Shown piece after piece: positions 1 through 8,444 of a stretch of 64,000 nucleotides of DNA (position 1 is the first letter of the stretch; the number at the start of each line of letters is the position of its first letter). A program made the translations under genes and the position numbers. The stretch spans positions 186,001 through 250,000 of the forward strand of contig NZ_JADCUC010000006.1 in NCBI RefSeq assembly GCF_016464365.1, read 5' to 3'. The stretch comes from Sandaracinobacteroides hominis (lineage in GTDB: Bacteria; Pseudomonadota; Alphaproteobacteria; Sphingomonadales; Sphingomonadaceae). The notes under the pieces were generated by a model that was given only the letters and a program-made list of their open reading frames with translations, had not been told where the DNA came from and searched no databases.

Positions 1-14
1 GAATCATCGGTGGG

Positions 15-398
15 TCATAGCAACAGATCGGCGGCCAGAAAGGCAAAGAAGAAGCCCACCGCCCAGATTGCGGCAGAAATCCCGATCACCCCCGCCGAAA
101 ACGCCCTCAGCCGCCTGCAGGCCCGCGCCGCCGCCGGATCGACAGGGCAGGGCAGCGACCGCGCCTTCCAGGTCATCCACCCGGCAAACAGCAGCATCAG
201 CCCCGATCCGGCAAACAGCCAGATCTTGTACTTGCTCAGCGCCACCAGCCATGGCGCCGCAGACACAAGCCCGGCAAGGCTCGCCCCCAGCCCCAACGTC
301 ACCAGCAACGCCGGCAAGGCGCAACACAGCAGCGTCGAGGCAGAGGCGAACAGGCTGAGCGTTGGCGCGAGCGTGTCGCGCATCCCCAACGCCCTCAT
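15..398 (-). CDS. MerT-like heavy-metal membrane transporter
   Basis: A 127-residue integral membrane protein with about three to four hydrophobic segments and a cysteine pair (LLCCALPALL) in the first one. A vicinal Cys pair in the first helix is the hallmark of MerT-type mercuric or other heavy-metal importers, where it accepts the ion from a periplasmic carrier. The length fits MerT (about 116-130 residues). Its ATG overlaps the stop of the upstream MerP-like gene by four bases, so the two are translationally coupled. No mercuric reductase or MerR regulator is visible in the window, so the metal is uncertain; the call rests on the Cys pair and the partner gene. Confidence 0.7.
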   Translation of the reverse strand: MRALGMRDTLAPTLSLFASASTLLCCALPALLVTLGLGASLAGLVSAAPWLVALSKYKIWLFAGSGLMLLFAGWMTWKARSLPCPVDPAAARACRRLRAFSAGVIGISAAIWAVGFFFAFLAADLLL

Positions 399-718
399 TG
401 TGGCCGCGCCTGGAATTCGCGGCCTGCAGGGGAAGCCCTCCTCTCGATGCCCGTCACGGCATAACCGCTATCGGTAATCAGCTTCTTCAACGTCGGATCA
501 TCCAGCGTCGCATTGGCCTTCAGCGCCAGATGCACCTCGCCCTTGTCCAGATCGACATGCACCCCCGACACATCCGGACGTTTCTTCATCATCGCCTCGA
601 TGGAGCGCGCACAGAAATCGCAGACCAGCCCGTTCACCTTCACGGTCACGGCTTCCGGGGTGGGGGCTGCCGCCAAGGGGGCAGCAACCAGCAGCAGCGC
701 AATAAACATTGTTTTCAT
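395..718 (-). CDS. MerP-like periplasmic heavy-metal-binding protein (HMA domain)
   Basis: A 107-residue protein with a signal peptide (MKTMFIALLLVAAPLAAA) and one heavy-metal-associated domain with the binding loop GLVCDFCARSIEAM, i.e. a CxxC site. HMA proteins of this size carry soft metal ions (Hg, Cu) in the periplasm. The start at 718 is chosen because it opens a clean signal peptide; the frame stays open further upstream but would run into the preceding gene. It precedes and overlaps the MerT-like gene, giving the usual carrier-transporter pair. A basic tail after the domain (RRASPAGREFQARPQ) is unusual for MerP. Confidence 0.75.
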   Translation of the reverse strand: MKTMFIALLLVAAPLAAAPTPEAVTVKVNGLVCDFCARSIEAMMKKRPDVSGVHVDLDKGEVHLALKANATLDDPTLKKLITDSGYAVTGIERRASPAGREFQARPQ

Positions 719-732
719 GGGAATACGCCCTT

Positions 733-1359
733 TCAAAATCGGAACACGGAATTGAGGATCAGCCCGCCACGGTCGGTGACGCCGGCCTCGACAAGAATGG
801 TGCGGTAAAGGATGCGCCCCACGATCGCCGGCTGCACCTCGTCCTGCATCGCGCTGTCGCGCATCACTTGCGCAAACAGCCACAGGTGCGCATCGCCATA
901 GTCGCCCGCGTAGGGCGCCCAGCCGATGCGGGCCATCTGCATGTCCGAAGTGCCCAGATTGTCGGCATGGGTCAGCCGCGCCATGCCCATCAGCATCACG
1001 CGCCGGTTTTCCCAATCCGCCTGCGCTTCCACGAACCCACCCGGTCGGGCAGTCTCGCCGTCACGCCAGGCACCGCCGGCCATCCCTGTCACATAGACGT
1101 TCGCCTGCGCGGAAGGCATGTTCCAGCGCCGGGCCAGCCAGGTGACTTGCCCCCCCGCGAGATTGGCCTCCGCCTCCCGCAATCGCAGGTATCGCCCTCC
1201 CACCGAATAGTGGCGATCGGGGGTATAGTGCAGCAGCGCGGAGCCCATCATCGGGTCCAGCTCCTGCATCAGCGTCACGCCCCCCGGATAGGAAACGGGA
1301 CGCGCCACCGCAGGTGCGGCAGCAAGGACGGCGCACAGCGCCGCCGTTAAAAATCGCAT
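733..1359 (-). CDS. secreted, probably outer-membrane protein of a metal-resistance cluster
   Basis: A 208-residue protein with a signal peptide (MRFLTAALCAVLAAAPAVA). It has alternating polar/hydrophobic strands rich in Arg, Trp and Tyr (for example HYSVGGRYLRLREAEANL and RWNMPSAQANVYVTG) and ends in Phe (SVFRF), the terminal aromatic signature of outer-membrane beta-barrels. It lies 14 bases upstream of the MerP-like gene in the same orientation, so it is probably part of the metal operon. I do not recognise a named family; a barrel or periplasmic sensor linked to metal export is an inference from context. Confidence 0.6.
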   Translation of the reverse strand: MRFLTAALCAVLAAAPAVARPVSYPGGVTLMQELDPMMGSALLHYTPDRHYSVGGRYLRLREAEANLAGGQVTWLARRWNMPSAQANVYVTGMAGGAWRDGETARPGGFVEAQADWENRRVMLMGMARLTHADNLGTSDMQMARIGWAPYAGDYGDAHLWLFAQVMRDSAMQDEVQPAIVGRILYRTILVEAGVTDRGGLILNSVFRF

Positions 1360-1409
1360 CGGAAAATCCTCAACAGCTTGAACAATCCCGGCCAGCGCCG
1401 GGCTTCAGT

Positions 1410-1832
1410 TCAGGCGTCGGGTCTTGGAGGTCGCTCGCTACCGTCAATCCGGCGTGCTGGCGCTTTCGCAACAGCTTCCGCCTCAACCACAGAGCGCAGG
1501 AAGCTCAGCACACGCTGGGGAGCGGCCGCGAAGAAAGCAGCCACGGGCGAACAGGCGTTGTCACAGCCATCGCCACAGCAATCCGATTTCTGCGGCGCCT
1601 TGGCAGCCGCCAGCCCCAGCTTTTCCGGCCTGGCAGGCGAGGTCGGCTTCACCTGCTTCGCCGCCGCCGCCTTTGCAGCCATCTCGGGGCAGGCGTGTTC
1701 GGAAGGAATCGCCGAAACCGGCGCCGATTGCACCCGCACGGGCATCGTCGTCACCGCCATCGCAGGCGCATGCAGGCTCGAAGCAAGGACACCCAGCACC
1801 GCCAACAGGGAAAGAAACGCGCGCCGCCACAT
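1410..1832 (-). CDS. Cys-rich secreted small protein, metal-cluster leader gene
   Basis: A 140-residue protein beginning MWRRAFLSLLAVLGVLASSLHAPAMA, a clear signal peptide or membrane anchor. The mature part is Ala/Lys/Pro-rich and holds a cysteine cluster (DCCGDGCDNAC), a plausible metal-binding site. The start at 1832 is chosen for the signal sequence. It is the first gene of the minus-strand cluster leading to the outer-membrane-like, MerP-like and MerT-like genes and stands 63 bp from the divergent hydrolase at 1896, so the cluster promoter should lie in that gap. No family recognised; a metal-trapping role is inferred from the cysteines and neighbours. Confidence 0.6.
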   Translation of the reverse strand: MWRRAFLSLLAVLGVLASSLHAPAMAVTTMPVRVQSAPVSAIPSEHACPEMAAKAAAAKQVKPTSPARPEKLGLAAAKAPQKSDCCGDGCDNACSPVAAFFAAAPQRVLSFLRSVVEAEAVAKAPARRIDGSERPPRPDA

Positions 1833-1895
1833 GCTGCCGCCACTACTGCAATTGCAACCCTCGCGCAATTCGCGCCGACCGCCTAAACCATCCGC

Positions 1896-2636
1896 ATGGC
1901 AGACGTGCAGATGATCGATCGCGGGGACGGCATAAGGCTCGCCGCCCGTTTCCAGCCCGGCAGCGGCCCCACCATCCTCTTCCTCCCCGGCTACATGTCG
2001 GACATGTCGGGCACCAAGGCGCAACACCTGCTGCAATGGGCGGCAGACACCGGCCGCCCATGCCTGCTCCTCGATTACAGCGGCTGCGGCGCCTCCGAAG
2101 GCGAGTTCGACAACGGCTCCATCCGCCGCTGGGCAGCCGATGCAAAGGCCGTAGCCGACGCCCTCGCTCCCGGCCCGCTTCTGCCCGTCGGTTCCTCCAT
2201 GGGCGGCTGGATCATGCTGCACCTCGCGCTCGCGGAGCCGTCGCGCATCCACGCCCTCGTCGGCATTGCCCCTGCGCCCGATTTCACCCGCTGGGGCCTC
2301 GCGCTCAGCGCCGACGATGTCGAGCGCCTCGCCCACCAGGGCTTCACGCTCCGCCCCTCGGCCTATTCCGACGAAGGCTACCGCTACAGCCGCACCCTCA
2401 TAGAAGATGCCGCCGAAGCCTGCCTGCTGGGCCGCCCGATCCCGTTGGACTGCCCGGTCCGCCTCCTGCACGGAGACGAGGATGACGCCGTCCCCTGGGA
2501 TATTTCCATCCAGCTGATGAAGAGCCTGACGTCAGCCGACGTTCAACTCACCCTCGTAAAAGGCGGCGATCATCGCCTGTCTTCCCCCGCAGACCTCGCG
2601 CTCCTCCAGCGCAGCATCGAGAGCCTCCTCCCATGA
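1896..2636 (+). CDS. alpha/beta hydrolase
   Basis: A 246-residue alpha/beta-hydrolase-fold enzyme without signal peptide. The nucleophile elbow GSSMGG puts the catalytic Ser at about residue 101, the acid is probably Asp197 in LLHGDEDDAVP, and the His is at about 226 in GGDHRLS. The oxyanion region FLPGYMSDMSGTKA and the strand LLLDYSGCGASEG resemble the ABHD10-like thioesterase/serine hydrolase group. The substrate cannot be read from the sequence. It overlaps the next gene (TPR protein) by ATGA, so the pair is co-translated. Confidence 0.85.
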   Translation: MADVQMIDRGDGIRLAARFQPGSGPTILFLPGYMSDMSGTKAQHLLQWAADTGRPCLLLDYSGCGASEGEFDNGSIRRWAADAKAVADALAPGPLLPVGSSMGGWIMLHLALAEPSRIHALVGIAPAPDFTRWGLALSADDVERLAHQGFTLRPSAYSDEGYRYSRTLIEDAAEACLLGRPIPLDCPVRLLHGDEDDAVPWDISIQLMKSLTSADVQLTLVKGGDHRLSSPADLALLQRSIESLLP

Positions 2637-3397
2637 AGCGCGCCATCCTCCTCCTCGCCCTCCTTGCGGCCCCGGCCCTCGCCCAGACGGCAGGCACCTA
2701 CGACCCGTCGCTCGATCGCAAGCGCTACGACGGCTGCGTCCGCGCCATCCCGACGGACGCAAAAAAGGCCGAGCAGTTCGCGATTGAATGGCAGGGCATG
2801 GGCGGCGGCCTCCCTGCGCGCCACTGCCAGGCGCTCGCGCTGATGCAGCAGCAACAGTTCACTGCGGCCGCCAGCACGCTATCGAAGGCAGCGCAGCAGG
2901 CAGAGGTGGAAAAATCCCCCCTCGCCGCCGATTTCTGGAGCCAGGCCGGCAACGCCGCCTTCCTCGCCGGCGACAACATGGGGGCGGTCGGCTATTTCAC
3001 CACGGCGCTGAAATCCGCCGGCGAATTCGCCCCGCAACGAACCGCCAATATCCTTCTCGACCGCGCCCGTACCTACACCGACATGCGCGATTTCGTCGCC
3101 GCCCGCGCCGACCTCGACAAGGCGCTGCAGCTGAACAAGTTCGATCCCGTAGCCTGGATGCTCTCGGCAGCACTCGCCCGCCGGCAGGGCGACATCGGCC
3201 GCGCCAGCACCGACATCGCCCGCGCCTCCACGCTCGATTCCGCCAATCCGGACATCCTCTTCGAGCAGGGCAATGTCGCCGCCGCCAACAAGGACGAAGC
3301 CAACGCCCGCAAACTGTGGGAGATGACGGTGAAATCCGCCCCCGGCAGCCCGGCAGCGGAACTGGCAGCCAAGGCGCTCGCCGAAAACAAGCCGTGA
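2633..3397 (+). CDS. secreted TPR-repeat protein
   Basis: A 254-residue protein with a cleavable signal peptide (MKRAILLLALLAAPALA). The rest is helical with tetratricopeptide-like repeats, clearest at about residues 100-240 (for example RTANILLDRARTYTDMRDF, AALARRQGDIGRASTDI, ILFEQGNVAAANKDEANARKLW). TPR arrays are protein-interaction scaffolds; here it would act in the periplasm. It overlaps the hydrolase upstream by four bases and the next gene by a GTGA overlap, forming a three-gene operon. Confidence 0.85.
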   Translation: MKRAILLLALLAAPALAQTAGTYDPSLDRKRYDGCVRAIPTDAKKAEQFAIEWQGMGGGLPARHCQALALMQQQQFTAAASTLSKAAQQAEVEKSPLAADFWSQAGNAAFLAGDNMGAVGYFTTALKSAGEFAPQRTANILLDRARTYTDMRDFVAARADLDKALQLNKFDPVAWMLSAALARRQGDIGRASTDIARASTLDSANPDILFEQGNVAAANKDEANARKLWEMTVKSAPGSPAAELAAKALAENKP

Positions 3398-3849
3398 TTC
3401 ATCTCGTCTTCACCAGACTACCCGGCAAGATGGACCGGCTGCAAATCACCCGCGCAGACGGCAGTACCGCTGAGGTCGATTGCCCCAGGCAGGGGATGAT
3501 CCCGCACGATATGGTGCACCATGCTGTCGAATCCGTCCTCCACGCCCCCGGCTTCCTGCGGCGTGTCGCCGCCGGAGAGGGCCTCGGCTTCACCGAAGGC
3601 GCCAGCCTCGAGGCCGAGCCGGTGGAGCGCCTCGTAGACGTGATGCAGGCCGACGTCTGGTCAAGCGGCGGCACCGGCAATATCGCCGAAATGCGCGCGC
3701 TCTACCAACTCGCCTGCGAGGAGCGCGGCCACCCCGCCGCCCCGGTCGAAGCTGCAGACATCCTGCAGATCCGTGCCGTGATGGCCGATCTCGCCACCCG
3801 CTGGAACGCCGTGCCACTGCACGGAAATCTCACGCTCAGCCTCGCCTAG
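3394..3849 (+). CDS. conserved-looking hypothetical protein, GTG start
   Basis: A 151-residue cytoplasmic protein whose GTG start overlaps the stop of the TPR gene (GTGA). An internal ATG at 3430 (MDRLQITRADGS) is the alternative start and would give 139 residues. It opens with short strands (MDRLQITRADGSTAEVDCP) and continues as helices with no catalytic motif I recognise. Its stop shares the palindrome CTAG with the stop of the converging thioesterase gene. Function unknown. Confidence 0.65.
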   Translation: MIHLVFTRLPGKMDRLQITRADGSTAEVDCPRQGMIPHDMVHHAVESVLHAPGFLRRVAAGEGLGFTEGASLEAEPVERLVDVMQADVWSSGGTGNIAEMRALYQLACEERGHPAAPVEAADILQIRAVMADLATRWNAVPLHGNLTLSLA

Positions 3850-4241
3850 CCTCGCTCGAACAATCCCATCATCGCCTTCGGGACCCGCGCCGGCCGTTCC
3901 AGCTCGCGGTCCATCAGCACCCAGGTCGTCCGCGCCTTCACCCGCTCCAGCCCGTCGGGCCCGCGCAGCACCGTGCAGCGATCAAAGCGCGCCCCGCGCG
4001 GATTCTCGCCCCAGGTTTCCGCCTCCACCACCTCACCGGGCAGGGTGGCGCGCAGATAGTCGATCTCGTGCCGCGAAATCACCCAGAAATAGCGCGCCAC
4101 ATCCTCCGGCGGCGCCACTGCATACCAATGGCTCGTCGCCACAACCTGCAGCCACCGCACATAGACGATGTTGTTCACATGCCCGTTTTCGTCGATGTCG
4201 GCGGCTTCCGGACGGAACGCCATCCGGAAGCTCCCGCTCAT
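3846..4241 (-). CDS. acyl-CoA thioesterase, hotdog fold
   Basis: A 131-residue hotdog-fold protein of the 4-hydroxybenzoyl-CoA thioesterase/YbgC type. The signature is FRPEAADIDENGHVNNIVYVRWLQ, where the DxxGHVNN segment carries the usual catalytic Asp and helix start, followed by the central strand (FWVISRHEIDYLRATLPGEVVEAETW). Length is typical. Such enzymes hydrolyse acyl-CoA thioesters in the cytoplasm; the acyl group is not predictable. It is the last gene of the minus operon and overlaps the oligopeptidase B gene by four bases. Confidence 0.85.
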   Translation of the reverse strand: MSGSFRMAFRPEAADIDENGHVNNIVYVRWLQVVATSHWYAVAPPEDVARYFWVISRHEIDYLRATLPGEVVEAETWGENPRGARFDRCTVLRGPDGLERVKARTTWVLMDRELERPARVPKAMMGLFERG

Positions 4242-6367
4242 GCCTTCAACAGTCCATCGAAAGCCGCGAAGATGAAGGCATATTCCTCAGCCACTTCGCG
4301 CAAGCTGTCGAAGCGACCGGATTTGCCCCCGTGCCCGGCACCCATGTTGATCTTCAACAGCAGCAGATTGTCGTCGGTCTTCACCGCCCGCAGCCGGGCC
4401 GCCCATTTCGCCGGCTCCCAATAGGTCACCCGCGGATCGGAAAGCCCCCCGGTGATCAGCATCGCCGGATAGCTGCGCGCGACAGTCTGGTCATAGGGCG
4501 ACAGATGCAGCAACCGTTTGAACACCACCTCGTCGGTGCGCGGGTCGCCCCATTCCGGCCATTCGCCGGGCGTCAGCGGCAGCGTCTCGTCCAGCATCGT
4601 GTTCACGATATCCACGAACGGCACATGCGCCACCACCGCCCGCCACAGCTCCGGCGCCTGGTTTACCACCACGCCCATCAGCCAGCCCCCGGCCGACCCG
4701 CCGCTCGCCGAGGTAAAGCCTGCCCGCCCAAACCCTTGCGTGTGCAGGAACTTCGTCACGTCGATGAAGTCGTGGAAAGCATTCTCGCGCTTCGCCAGCT
4801 TGCCATCCAGATACCATTGATACCCCAGGTCATCGCCGCCGCGCACATGCGCGATGGCATAGGCAAAGCCCCTGTCCACCATGGAAAGCCGCGCCGAGGA
4901 AAAGCTGGGCGGAATGGCAATCCCATAGGCGCCATAGCCATACACATGCAGCGGCATCGAGCCGTCGCGCTTATAGCCCTTCTTGTAGAGGACGGAGACC
5001 GGCACCTTTGTCCCGTCCCGCGCCGTCGCCATCAGCCGCTCGGTCGCATATTGGCTGGCGTCATAGCCCGATGGGATCTGCTGCACCTTGCGTGTCACCA
5101 GCTCGGAATTCGCCACACGATAGTCGAATACCGTATTGGGCGTCACCATCGACGAATAGGCCAGCCGCAGCTCCGACGCGTCCGGCTCGGCATTGGTGCC
5201 AAGGCTCGCGGCATAGCTGGCTTCGGGGAACTGCACCCGCCGCTCGCTGCCATCGGCAAAGCGCAGGCGGATCTGATCCAGCCCGGCCACCCGCTCCTCC
5301 ACCGCCAGATAGGAGGTGAACGGCTTGATATCGGTCAGATAGACTTCGTCGGACCCGGCGATCAGCGTCTTCCAGTTTCCGGGATCGGCAACGGGTGCCG
5401 TCGCCACGCGGAAATTCACATGGTCGTCGTTCGCCAGCACATAGAGCGTGTCGCCCGAAACATCGCAGGCATAGCGAACGCCGTCCTTGCGCTTCTTTAC
5501 CAGCCGCATCGGCGCCGCCGGGTTGGCAGCGTCGAGCAGCCAATATTCCGTCGTCACCTGCACCCCGGTGCCCAGCAGGATATGCTTCCCGTCCTGGCTG
5601 CGGCCAACGCCAACCCGCCAGCCGTCGCCCTTCTCCTCATAGAGGAGCTTGTCCTTCTTTTCGCCCAGCCTGTGCAGAAAGGCCTTGTTCGGGCGCCACT
5701 CGGCATTGGCCTCGGTCCACACGAGGCTGCGGGAATCGGCAGCCCACGCCGTATCGCCAAGCGATTCCGTCGAAACGGTTTCCAGGTCGCGGCCAGTCGC
5801 CAGATCGCGGATCACCAGCGTGAACCGCTCCGATCCGCTGGTGTCGGTCGAATAGGCGAGCAGCTTTCCATCCGGCGAGACATCAAACGATCCCAGGCGG
5901 AAATAGTCCTTGCCCTCCGCCAGCTTCGGCTCCGACAGGATCAGCTGCGCATCGCCCGACCCGTCGCGTGGCTTGCGATACCAGTTGCGATACTGCCCGC
6001 CCGTCTCGAACGCCCACCAGTAGAGCCAGTCGCCGTCCGGATAGGGAACCGAGGCATCGTCCTCCTTGATCCGCCCTTTCAGCTGCTCGAACAGTGCTTC
6101 CACCAGCATCGAATGCTCGCGCATCCGATCCTCGAAATAGGCATTCTCCGCCTTCAGATAGCCAAGGATCTCCGGGTCATCGACCTTCGGGTAATCCTTG
6201 TCGCGCAGCCAGCGATAGGGGTCCTTCACCGTCACTCCGAAGCGCGTGAACTCGAAATTGTCGACACGCGCAACAGGTGGCTTCATCGGGGACTTTCCGG
6301 CTTGAGCAAGAACAGGGGCGGGCAGGGCAGCAGCAAGGCTGCCGGCGACAAATGTGCGGCGATCCAT
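4238..6367 (-). CDS. ptrB: oligopeptidase B, S9A prolyl oligopeptidase family
   Basis: A 709-residue serine peptidase. The N-terminal two thirds is a seven-bladed propeller (blades such as YSTDTSGSERFTLVIRDLATG). The C-terminal hydrolase domain has the nucleophile in SGGSAGGWLMGVVV and the acid/His near TGGLSDPRVTYWEP and NMGAGHGG. Oligopeptidase B cleaves short peptides after Arg/Lys. The ATG at 6367 (MDRRTFVAGSLAAALPAPVLA) is preferred over a TTG two codons earlier and gives a signal peptide with a twin-arginine-like RR, suggesting export. It is preceded 42 bp upstream by the EamA gene in the same orientation. Confidence 0.9.
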   Translation of the reverse strand: MDRRTFVAGSLAAALPAPVLAQAGKSPMKPPVARVDNFEFTRFGVTVKDPYRWLRDKDYPKVDDPEILGYLKAENAYFEDRMREHSMLVEALFEQLKGRIKEDDASVPYPDGDWLYWWAFETGGQYRNWYRKPRDGSGDAQLILSEPKLAEGKDYFRLGSFDVSPDGKLLAYSTDTSGSERFTLVIRDLATGRDLETVSTESLGDTAWAADSRSLVWTEANAEWRPNKAFLHRLGEKKDKLLYEEKGDGWRVGVGRSQDGKHILLGTGVQVTTEYWLLDAANPAAPMRLVKKRKDGVRYACDVSGDTLYVLANDDHVNFRVATAPVADPGNWKTLIAGSDEVYLTDIKPFTSYLAVEERVAGLDQIRLRFADGSERRVQFPEASYAASLGTNAEPDASELRLAYSSMVTPNTVFDYRVANSELVTRKVQQIPSGYDASQYATERLMATARDGTKVPVSVLYKKGYKRDGSMPLHVYGYGAYGIAIPPSFSSARLSMVDRGFAYAIAHVRGGDDLGYQWYLDGKLAKRENAFHDFIDVTKFLHTQGFGRAGFTSASGGSAGGWLMGVVVNQAPELWRAVVAHVPFVDIVNTMLDETLPLTPGEWPEWGDPRTDEVVFKRLLHLSPYDQTVARSYPAMLITGGLSDPRVTYWEPAKWAARLRAVKTDDNLLLLKINMGAGHGGKSGRFDSLREVAEEYAFIFAAFDGLLKA

Positions 6368-6409
6368 CCACAAGGTCTTAGGCGAGGGCCATGCGCTCCC
6401 GCAAGACGC

Positions 6410-7282
6410 CTAGCGACGCACCAGAACCAGCGCCGCCGCCACCATCGCCGCCCCCAGCAGCTCCACCGGCCCCAGCGCCTCGTTCAGGACCACCCAGCCG
6501 GCGGCGGCCGACACCATCGGCTGCACCAGCAGTCCGATGCCGATCACCGGCGCCGGCAGCTTGCCGCTCGCATAGGTCATCAGCCCTTGCCCCAATAACT
6601 GGCTGGTCAGTGCCAGCGCCAGCACCGGGGTCCAGTTGCCCGGCCAGAAGCTCCCCGGCGCCAGCAGCGCCACAGGCAGCAGCATCACGGCCGAAACCAG
6701 CGTCGTCATCCCCAACACCGTCACCGTCGGCAGCCGGTCGCGCATCCGGATGATCGTGAAAATATATCCGGTATAGAATGCCGCCGCCAGCAGGCTCAGC
6801 AGGTCGCCCGCCAGATGCTGCGAAGAAACCTGCGCCGAATTCCCGAGCAGCAGCGCCGTTCCCGCGCCGGCCAGCGCCAGCGCCTGCAAGGTCGAGCGCT
6901 TCGGCGTGTCGCCCCGCACCAGGATCGCCCAGCCCGCCAGCATGAACGCCGTCGAATTGCCAAACAGCGTCGCATTCGCACTCGTCGTCCGCACGATGCC
7001 AAAGTGCCACGAGACAAGATCCGCCGCAAAGAAGAACCCCGCCGCAAGCCCCGCAGCCCAGGGCAAGGCCCGCAACGGCACGCCCCCACCATCCCGCCGC
7101 TGCCACACCGCAATCAGGATCAGCACAGGCGCCGCCAGCGCCATCCGCCAGAATGCCGAAGACGCCGGCGAAACATCCGCCAACCTCACCAGCAAGGGTC
7201 CGAAGGCCAGCAGCGCCGATCCCAGCAGCAAAGCGGCAAGGGGCCAGCGCGAAGCCGGCTGCATGTCCGAAACGGAAGCCAT
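6410..7282 (-). CDS. EamA/DMT-family membrane transporter
   Basis: A 290-residue protein with about ten hydrophobic helices arranged as two homologous EamA halves; the second half begins near LAGDLLSLLAAAFYTGYIF and ends VVLNEALGPVELLGAAMVAAALVLVRR, the conserved W-x-x-LxE-x-x-xxxxxxGxxLI pattern of drug/metabolite exporters. These are inner-membrane permeases for small metabolites; the substrate is unknown. It sits between epoxide hydrolase and oligopeptidase B in a run of minus-strand genes, so it may export a product of the neighbouring enzymes (inference). Confidence 0.85.
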   Translation of the reverse strand: MASVSDMQPASRWPLAALLLGSALLAFGPLLVRLADVSPASSAFWRMALAAPVLILIAVWQRRDGGGVPLRALPWAAGLAAGFFFAADLVSWHFGIVRTTSANATLFGNSTAFMLAGWAILVRGDTPKRSTLQALALAGAGTALLLGNSAQVSSQHLAGDLLSLLAAAFYTGYIFTIIRMRDRLPTVTVLGMTTLVSAVMLLPVALLAPGSFWPGNWTPVLALALTSQLLGQGLMTYASGKLPAPVIGIGLLVQPMVSAAAGWVVLNEALGPVELLGAAMVAAALVLVRR

Positions 7283-7310
7283 GGGCGCCGCCTAGCAGGC
7301 GGCGCGGATA

Positions 7311-8444
7311 TCAGCCAACCCCGGAAACAAACGCCCGCAAATCCCCCAGCAGCGCCTCCGGCTCCTCCAGCCCGGCGAAGTGCCCGCCGTGCGGCATCTG
7401 CGTATAGCGCACCACATTGTATCCCCGCTCCACCATGCTGCGCGGCGGAAAGGCCAGCAGGTCGCGCGGGAAGGCGGCAACCCCCACCGGCACCTCGATC
7501 CGCCGCCCGGCCGGAATGGCAAAGCCACCTTCCAGAAACATCCCGCGATAGATCCAGGTCGCCGTCAGGAAGCTCCGCGTCGTCAGGTAGATCAGGATGG
7601 TGTCCAGCATGGTGTCCAGGCTAAACGGCGGCTCCACCATGCTGGCGTTGGTGTCGGACCAGCCGCAATATTTCTCGCTCAGCCAGGCCGCTACGCCCAT
7701 CGGCGAATCCATCATCGCAAAGCCCAGCGACTGTGGCTTCGTCCCTTGCAGCACCAGATAGCCCGTCTCGGTAGCGCGGATCATCCGCGCCCAGTTCAGC
7801 CACTGCTTCTCTTCCGGGGTATGCGCCGACATGTCGGCCGACCGCAGCCCGTATCCGTTCAGGTGGATCGCCTGCACCCGCGCGCTGTCCAGCCCGATCC
7901 AGCCGCCGATCACGCTGCCCCAGTCACCGCCCTGATAGATGAAGCGGTCATAGCCCAGTTCGCCCATCAGCCGGTCATACAGCCCCGCCACCGCGCGCGG
8001 CCCGATGGGCGCCTTCGGCCGGTCGCTCCAGGCATATCCGGGCAGCGAGGGCGCCACCACGTGAAAGGCGGGCTGGCTGGCATCTTCCGGCTCCGCCAGC
8101 CGCCGCAGGATCGTCTCGAACTCCAGAACCGAACCCGGCCAGCCGTGCGCGATCAGCAGCGGCTGCGCATCGGCCCGGCTGGAACGGATATGGATGCAGT
8201 GCAGGTGAAACCCCGGCTCCACCTCCACCCGGAAATTCGCAAAGGCGTTCAGCCGCGCAACCGTCGCTTCCCAGTCGTATCCGGTAAGCCAATGCTCGCG
8301 CAGCCGCTCCATATAGGCCCGGTTCGCGCCATGCTCCCACTGATGCCCCTCCGGCTCCTCGAAGAAGCGGAATTCCTCCACCCGCCGGCGGATCCATTGC
8401 ACCTCCTCGCGCTCGACGGGGATCTCGAACTGAACCACGCTCAT
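7311..8444 (-). CDS. epoxide hydrolase, microsomal-type (EHN domain)
   Basis: A 377-residue enzyme. The first about 110 residues form the epoxide-hydrolase N-terminal domain (FEIPVEREEVQWIRRRVEEF, WEHGANRAYMERLREHW, FHLHCIHIRS). An alpha/beta-hydrolase core follows with the oxyanion motif HGWPGSV and the nucleophile Asp in YQGGDWGSVIG, and a His near the C-terminus in QMPHGGHFAGLEEPE. It opens epoxides to diols. The start at 8444 is chosen because its ATG overlaps the stop of the GMC oxidoreductase gene (ATGA) and opens the EHN domain; the frame is open further upstream inside that gene. Confidence 0.9.
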   Translation of the reverse strand: MSVVQFEIPVEREEVQWIRRRVEEFRFFEEPEGHQWEHGANRAYMERLREHWLTGYDWEATVARLNAFANFRVEVEPGFHLHCIHIRSSRADAQPLLIAHGWPGSVLEFETILRRLAEPEDASQPAFHVVAPSLPGYAWSDRPKAPIGPRAVAGLYDRLMGELGYDRFIYQGGDWGSVIGGWIGLDSARVQAIHLNGYGLRSADMSAHTPEEKQWLNWARMIRATETGYLVLQGTKPQSLGFAMMDSPMGVAAWLSEKYCGWSDTNASMVEPPFSLDTMLDTILIYLTTRSFLTATWIYRGMFLEGGFAIPAGRRIEVPVGVAAFPRDLLAFPPRSMVERGYNVVRYTQMPHGGHFAGLEEPEALLGDLRAFVSGVG